The notes under the pieces are model-generated. The model searched no databases, had not been told where the DNA came from, and worked only from the letters and a program-made list of their open reading frames with translations. A DNA stretch of 6,493 bases from Candidatus Blautia intestinipullorum (GTDB lineage Bacteria > Bacillota > Clostridia > Lachnospirales > Lachnospiraceae): assembly GCA_019120475.1 (NCBI GenBank), contig DWVA01000258.1, positions 1-6,493 on the forward strand, read 5' to 3'. Shown here one piece after another: positions 5,107 through 6,493 of this stretch. A program made the translations under genes and the position numbers. Position 1 is the stretch's first letter; every line of letters begins with the position of its first letter.

Positions 5107-5913
5107 ATGGAAAAATTAAATGTGGCGATTGCAGATGATAATGAGAAAATGCTGGAGATACTTGGTCGCATGATCGACGAGGATAAAGACCTGACATTAG
5201 TCGGTAAAGCGCACAATGGAGAAGAAATCTGTAACATCATCCGGGAAAAAGAGCCGGATGTGGTGATTCTGGATATTATCATGCCGAAAATGGACGGCCT
5301 TACAGTAATGGAGAAGTTCAATCATGACCATGCGGTGAAAAAAACGCCTTCCTTTATTGTCGTATCTGCTGTAGGCCAGGAACGTATCACAGAAGACGCC
5401 TTTAATCTCGGAGCTGAATATTATATGCTGAAGCCCTTTGACAACCAGGTGCTTTTAAATAGAATCAAAAATCTGCGGCGTTCAGGCGAGAGAAGAAACA
5501 GAGAGCCGGTCCGCCAGGCGGTAAAGGAAGAAGGAGCGGTTTACGGCGTTCATAATCTGGAAGCCGATGTGACAAATGTGATCCACGAAATCGGCGTGCC
5601 GGCGCATATTAAGGGATATCAGTATCTCAGGGACGCCATCATCCTATCGGTGAATGATATGGAAATGCTGAATTCCATTACAAAAATCCTGTATCCCACA
5701 ATAGCGAAGAAGCATCAGACTTCCCCGAGCCGGGTAGAAAGAGCTATCCGGCATGCCATAGAGGTGGCGTGGAGCAGGGGGAAAATGGACACTATAGACG
5801 CCCTTTTCGGCTACACAGTCAGTACTGGAAAGGGGAAGCCCACGAATTCGGAATTTATTGCCCTGATCGCTGATAAGATACGGCTGGAATACAAAAATCA
5901 CTCTTTCCAATAG
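5107..5913 (+). CDS. spo0A: Sporulation master response regulator Spo0A
   Basis: Phosphorylation-activated transcription factor that commits the cell to sporulation. The product is 268 residues, the family norm. The receiver domain (about 1-125) has acidic pocket Asp10-Asp11, phospho-acceptor Asp56 in VVILDIIMPKMDG, Ser87 in VVSAVGQE and Lys109 in YYMLKPFD. A short charged linker (about 126-148) precedes the Spo0A-specific DNA-binding domain (about 149-268). That domain includes SPSRVERAIRHAIEVAWSRG (207-226), the recognition helix that reads the 0A box (core TGTCGAA), and DALFGYTVSTGKGKPTNSEF, both nearly identical to Bacillus. All key residues are present. ATG 5107 is preceded by AGGAGGAG (5090-5097). 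Its promoter at 4937-4966 and leader are described separately. No clear terminator follows, so some read-through into glgA is likely. In Clostridia phosphate usually arrives directly from orphan kinases rather than a Spo0F/Spo0B relay (established for studied species). Confidence 0.99.
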   Translation: MEKLNVAIADDNEKMLEILGRMIDEDKDLTLVGKAHNGEEICNIIREKEPDVVILDIIMPKMDGLTVMEKFNHDHAVKKTPSFIVVSAVGQERITEDAFNLGAEYYMLKPFDNQVLLNRIKNLRRSGERRNREPVRQAVKEEGAVYGVHNLEADVTNVIHEIGVPAHIKGYQYLRDAIILSVNDMEMLNSITKILYPTIAKKHQTSPSRVERAIRHAIEVAWSRGKMDTIDALFGYTVSTGKGKPTNSEFIALIADKIRLEYKNHSFQ

Positions 5914-5932
5914 AAGTGTTTTAGGTTATAAT
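5904..5932 (+). promoter_or_regulatory. Sigma-A-type promoter for glgA
   Basis: TTTCCA (5904-5909), a 17-base spacer and a perfect TATAAT (5927-5932) lie across the end of spo0A and the short gap. A start near 5939 gives a leader of about 30 bases. The TATAAT box sits in the loop between GTGTTT (5916-5921) and AAACAC (5933-5938), an inverted repeat that could be an operator. It lacks a T-run and is not a terminator. Confidence 0.6.
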
Positions 5933-5970
5933 AAACACATGCAGAAGTTACCAAGGAGGGGTATTTACAG

Positions 5971-6493
5971 ATGAAAAAGATATTATTCGCAACCTCAGAG
6001 GCAGTACCGTTTATTAAAACCGGAGGGCTGGCAGACGTAGCGGGGGCGCTGCCGAAATGCTTTGACAAGCGTTATTTTGATATTCGCGTCATTCTTCCGA
6101 AATACGCCTGCATGAAACAGGAATGGAAAGACAAGATGCAGTACGTCACTCATTTCTATATGGATCTGGGATATAAGAACTGTTATGTCGGGATCATGCA
6201 GATGGAATATGACGGAATCCAGTTCTACTTTATCGATAATGAATACTATTTCAGCGGTCCGAAGCCCTATGACAGCGCGCCATGGGATCTGGAGAAATTC
6301 GCTTTCTTCTCCAAAGCTGTGCTTTCTGTGCTTCCGGTGATCGGATTCCGTCCGGATATTATCCACTGCCATGACTGGCAGACAGGACTTGTACCGGTAT
6401 ATCTTCACGATACTTTCCAGCAGAATGAGTTTTTCTGGAATATAAAAACAATTATGACGATCCACAACCTGAAATTCCAGGGCGTATGGGATG
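5971..6493 (+). CDS. glgA: Glycogen synthase GlgA (ADP-glucose type), N-terminal part
   Basis: Bacterial glycogen synthase, a GT-B fold glycosyltransferase of family GT5 that transfers glucose from ADP-glucose to the end of an alpha-1,4-glucan. The window holds the first 174 codons of about 480 and cuts the gene at its right edge. The N-terminus MKKILFATSEAVPFIKTGGLADVAGALPK contains the KTGGLADV motif (16-23), whose lysine contacts ADP-glucose. Further on are FIDNEYYFSG (88-96), PDIIHCHDWQTGLVP (128-142) and TIHNLKFQG (163-171), all standard for GlgA. ATG 5971 is preceded by AAGGAGG (5953-5959) with a rather long 11-base spacing. The gene starts 57 bases after spo0A and has its own likely promoter. 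No other glycogen genes are visible, so the usual glgBCD partners would have to be elsewhere or downstream. Confidence 0.96.
   Translation, partial: MKKILFATSEAVPFIKTGGLADVAGALPKCFDKRYFDIRVILPKYACMKQEWKDKMQYVTHFYMDLGYKNCYVGIMQMEYDGIQFYFIDNEYYFSGPKPYDSAPWDLEKFAFFSKAVLSVLPVIGFRPDIIHCHDWQTGLVPVYLHDTFQQNEFFWNIKTIMTIHNLKFQGVWD

Noticed and set aside
5916..5938. GTGTTT/AAACAC hairpin as a spo0A terminator
   Set aside because: Only six AT-rich pairs, no following T-run, and the loop holds the likely glgA -10 box.
5995..6465. 156-codon antisense frame within glgA
   Set aside because: It is a shadow of glgA; the sense strand carries clear GlgA motifs.

Overview
The window is a piece of a spore-forming Firmicute chromosome, most likely class Clostridia and plausibly Lachnospiraceae-like. 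The assignment rests on the gene order tlyA - nadK - argR - recN - spoIVB - spo0A, on strong AGGAG-type ribosome binding sites, on moderate GC content and on the presence of SpoIVB and Spo0A. The order resembles the Bacillus subtilis yqxC-ahrC-recN-spoIVB-spo0A block, with an NAD kinase gene between the methyltransferase and the arginine repressor. The family assignment is inference; no 16S gene is present.

Layout, all genes on the + strand. Bases 1-293 hold the 3' end of tlyA (rRNA 2'-O-methyltransferase). nadK (305-1165), argR (1184-1633, GTG start) and recN (1660-3351) follow with gaps of 11, 18 and 26 bases, as in one operon that ends at a hairpin-plus-T7 terminator (3371-3409). spoIVB (3440-4648) starts only 30 bases after that terminator and is followed by an unusually elaborate terminator (4722-4782). 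A 458-base gap leads to spo0A (5107-5913). glgA (glycogen synthase) starts at 5971 and runs off the window; a good sigma-A-type promoter for it overlaps the end of spo0A.

How the genes relate. The first four are vegetative housekeeping genes: rRNA modification, NADP supply, arginine control and DNA repair. spo0A is the master switch that commits the cell to sporulation. spoIVB is the late forespore signalling protease that triggers sigma-K activation in the mother cell. glgA makes storage glycogen; its link to sporulation here is positional only.

The most interesting stretch is the gap upstream of spo0A. It holds a sigma-A-type promoter (TTGATT-N18-TATAAT), a long imperfect inverted repeat abutting its -35 box, a dense cluster of CGAAA/TTTCG pentamers resembling the core of the Spo0A box, two 9-base direct repeats, a possible 28-codon small gene with a good ribosome binding site, and a leader of about 130 bases with three potential stem-loops. 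I see no mobile element, CRISPR array, tRNA or rRNA gene, and no clear case of a new multi-gene system. The protein-coding content is conserved core genome.
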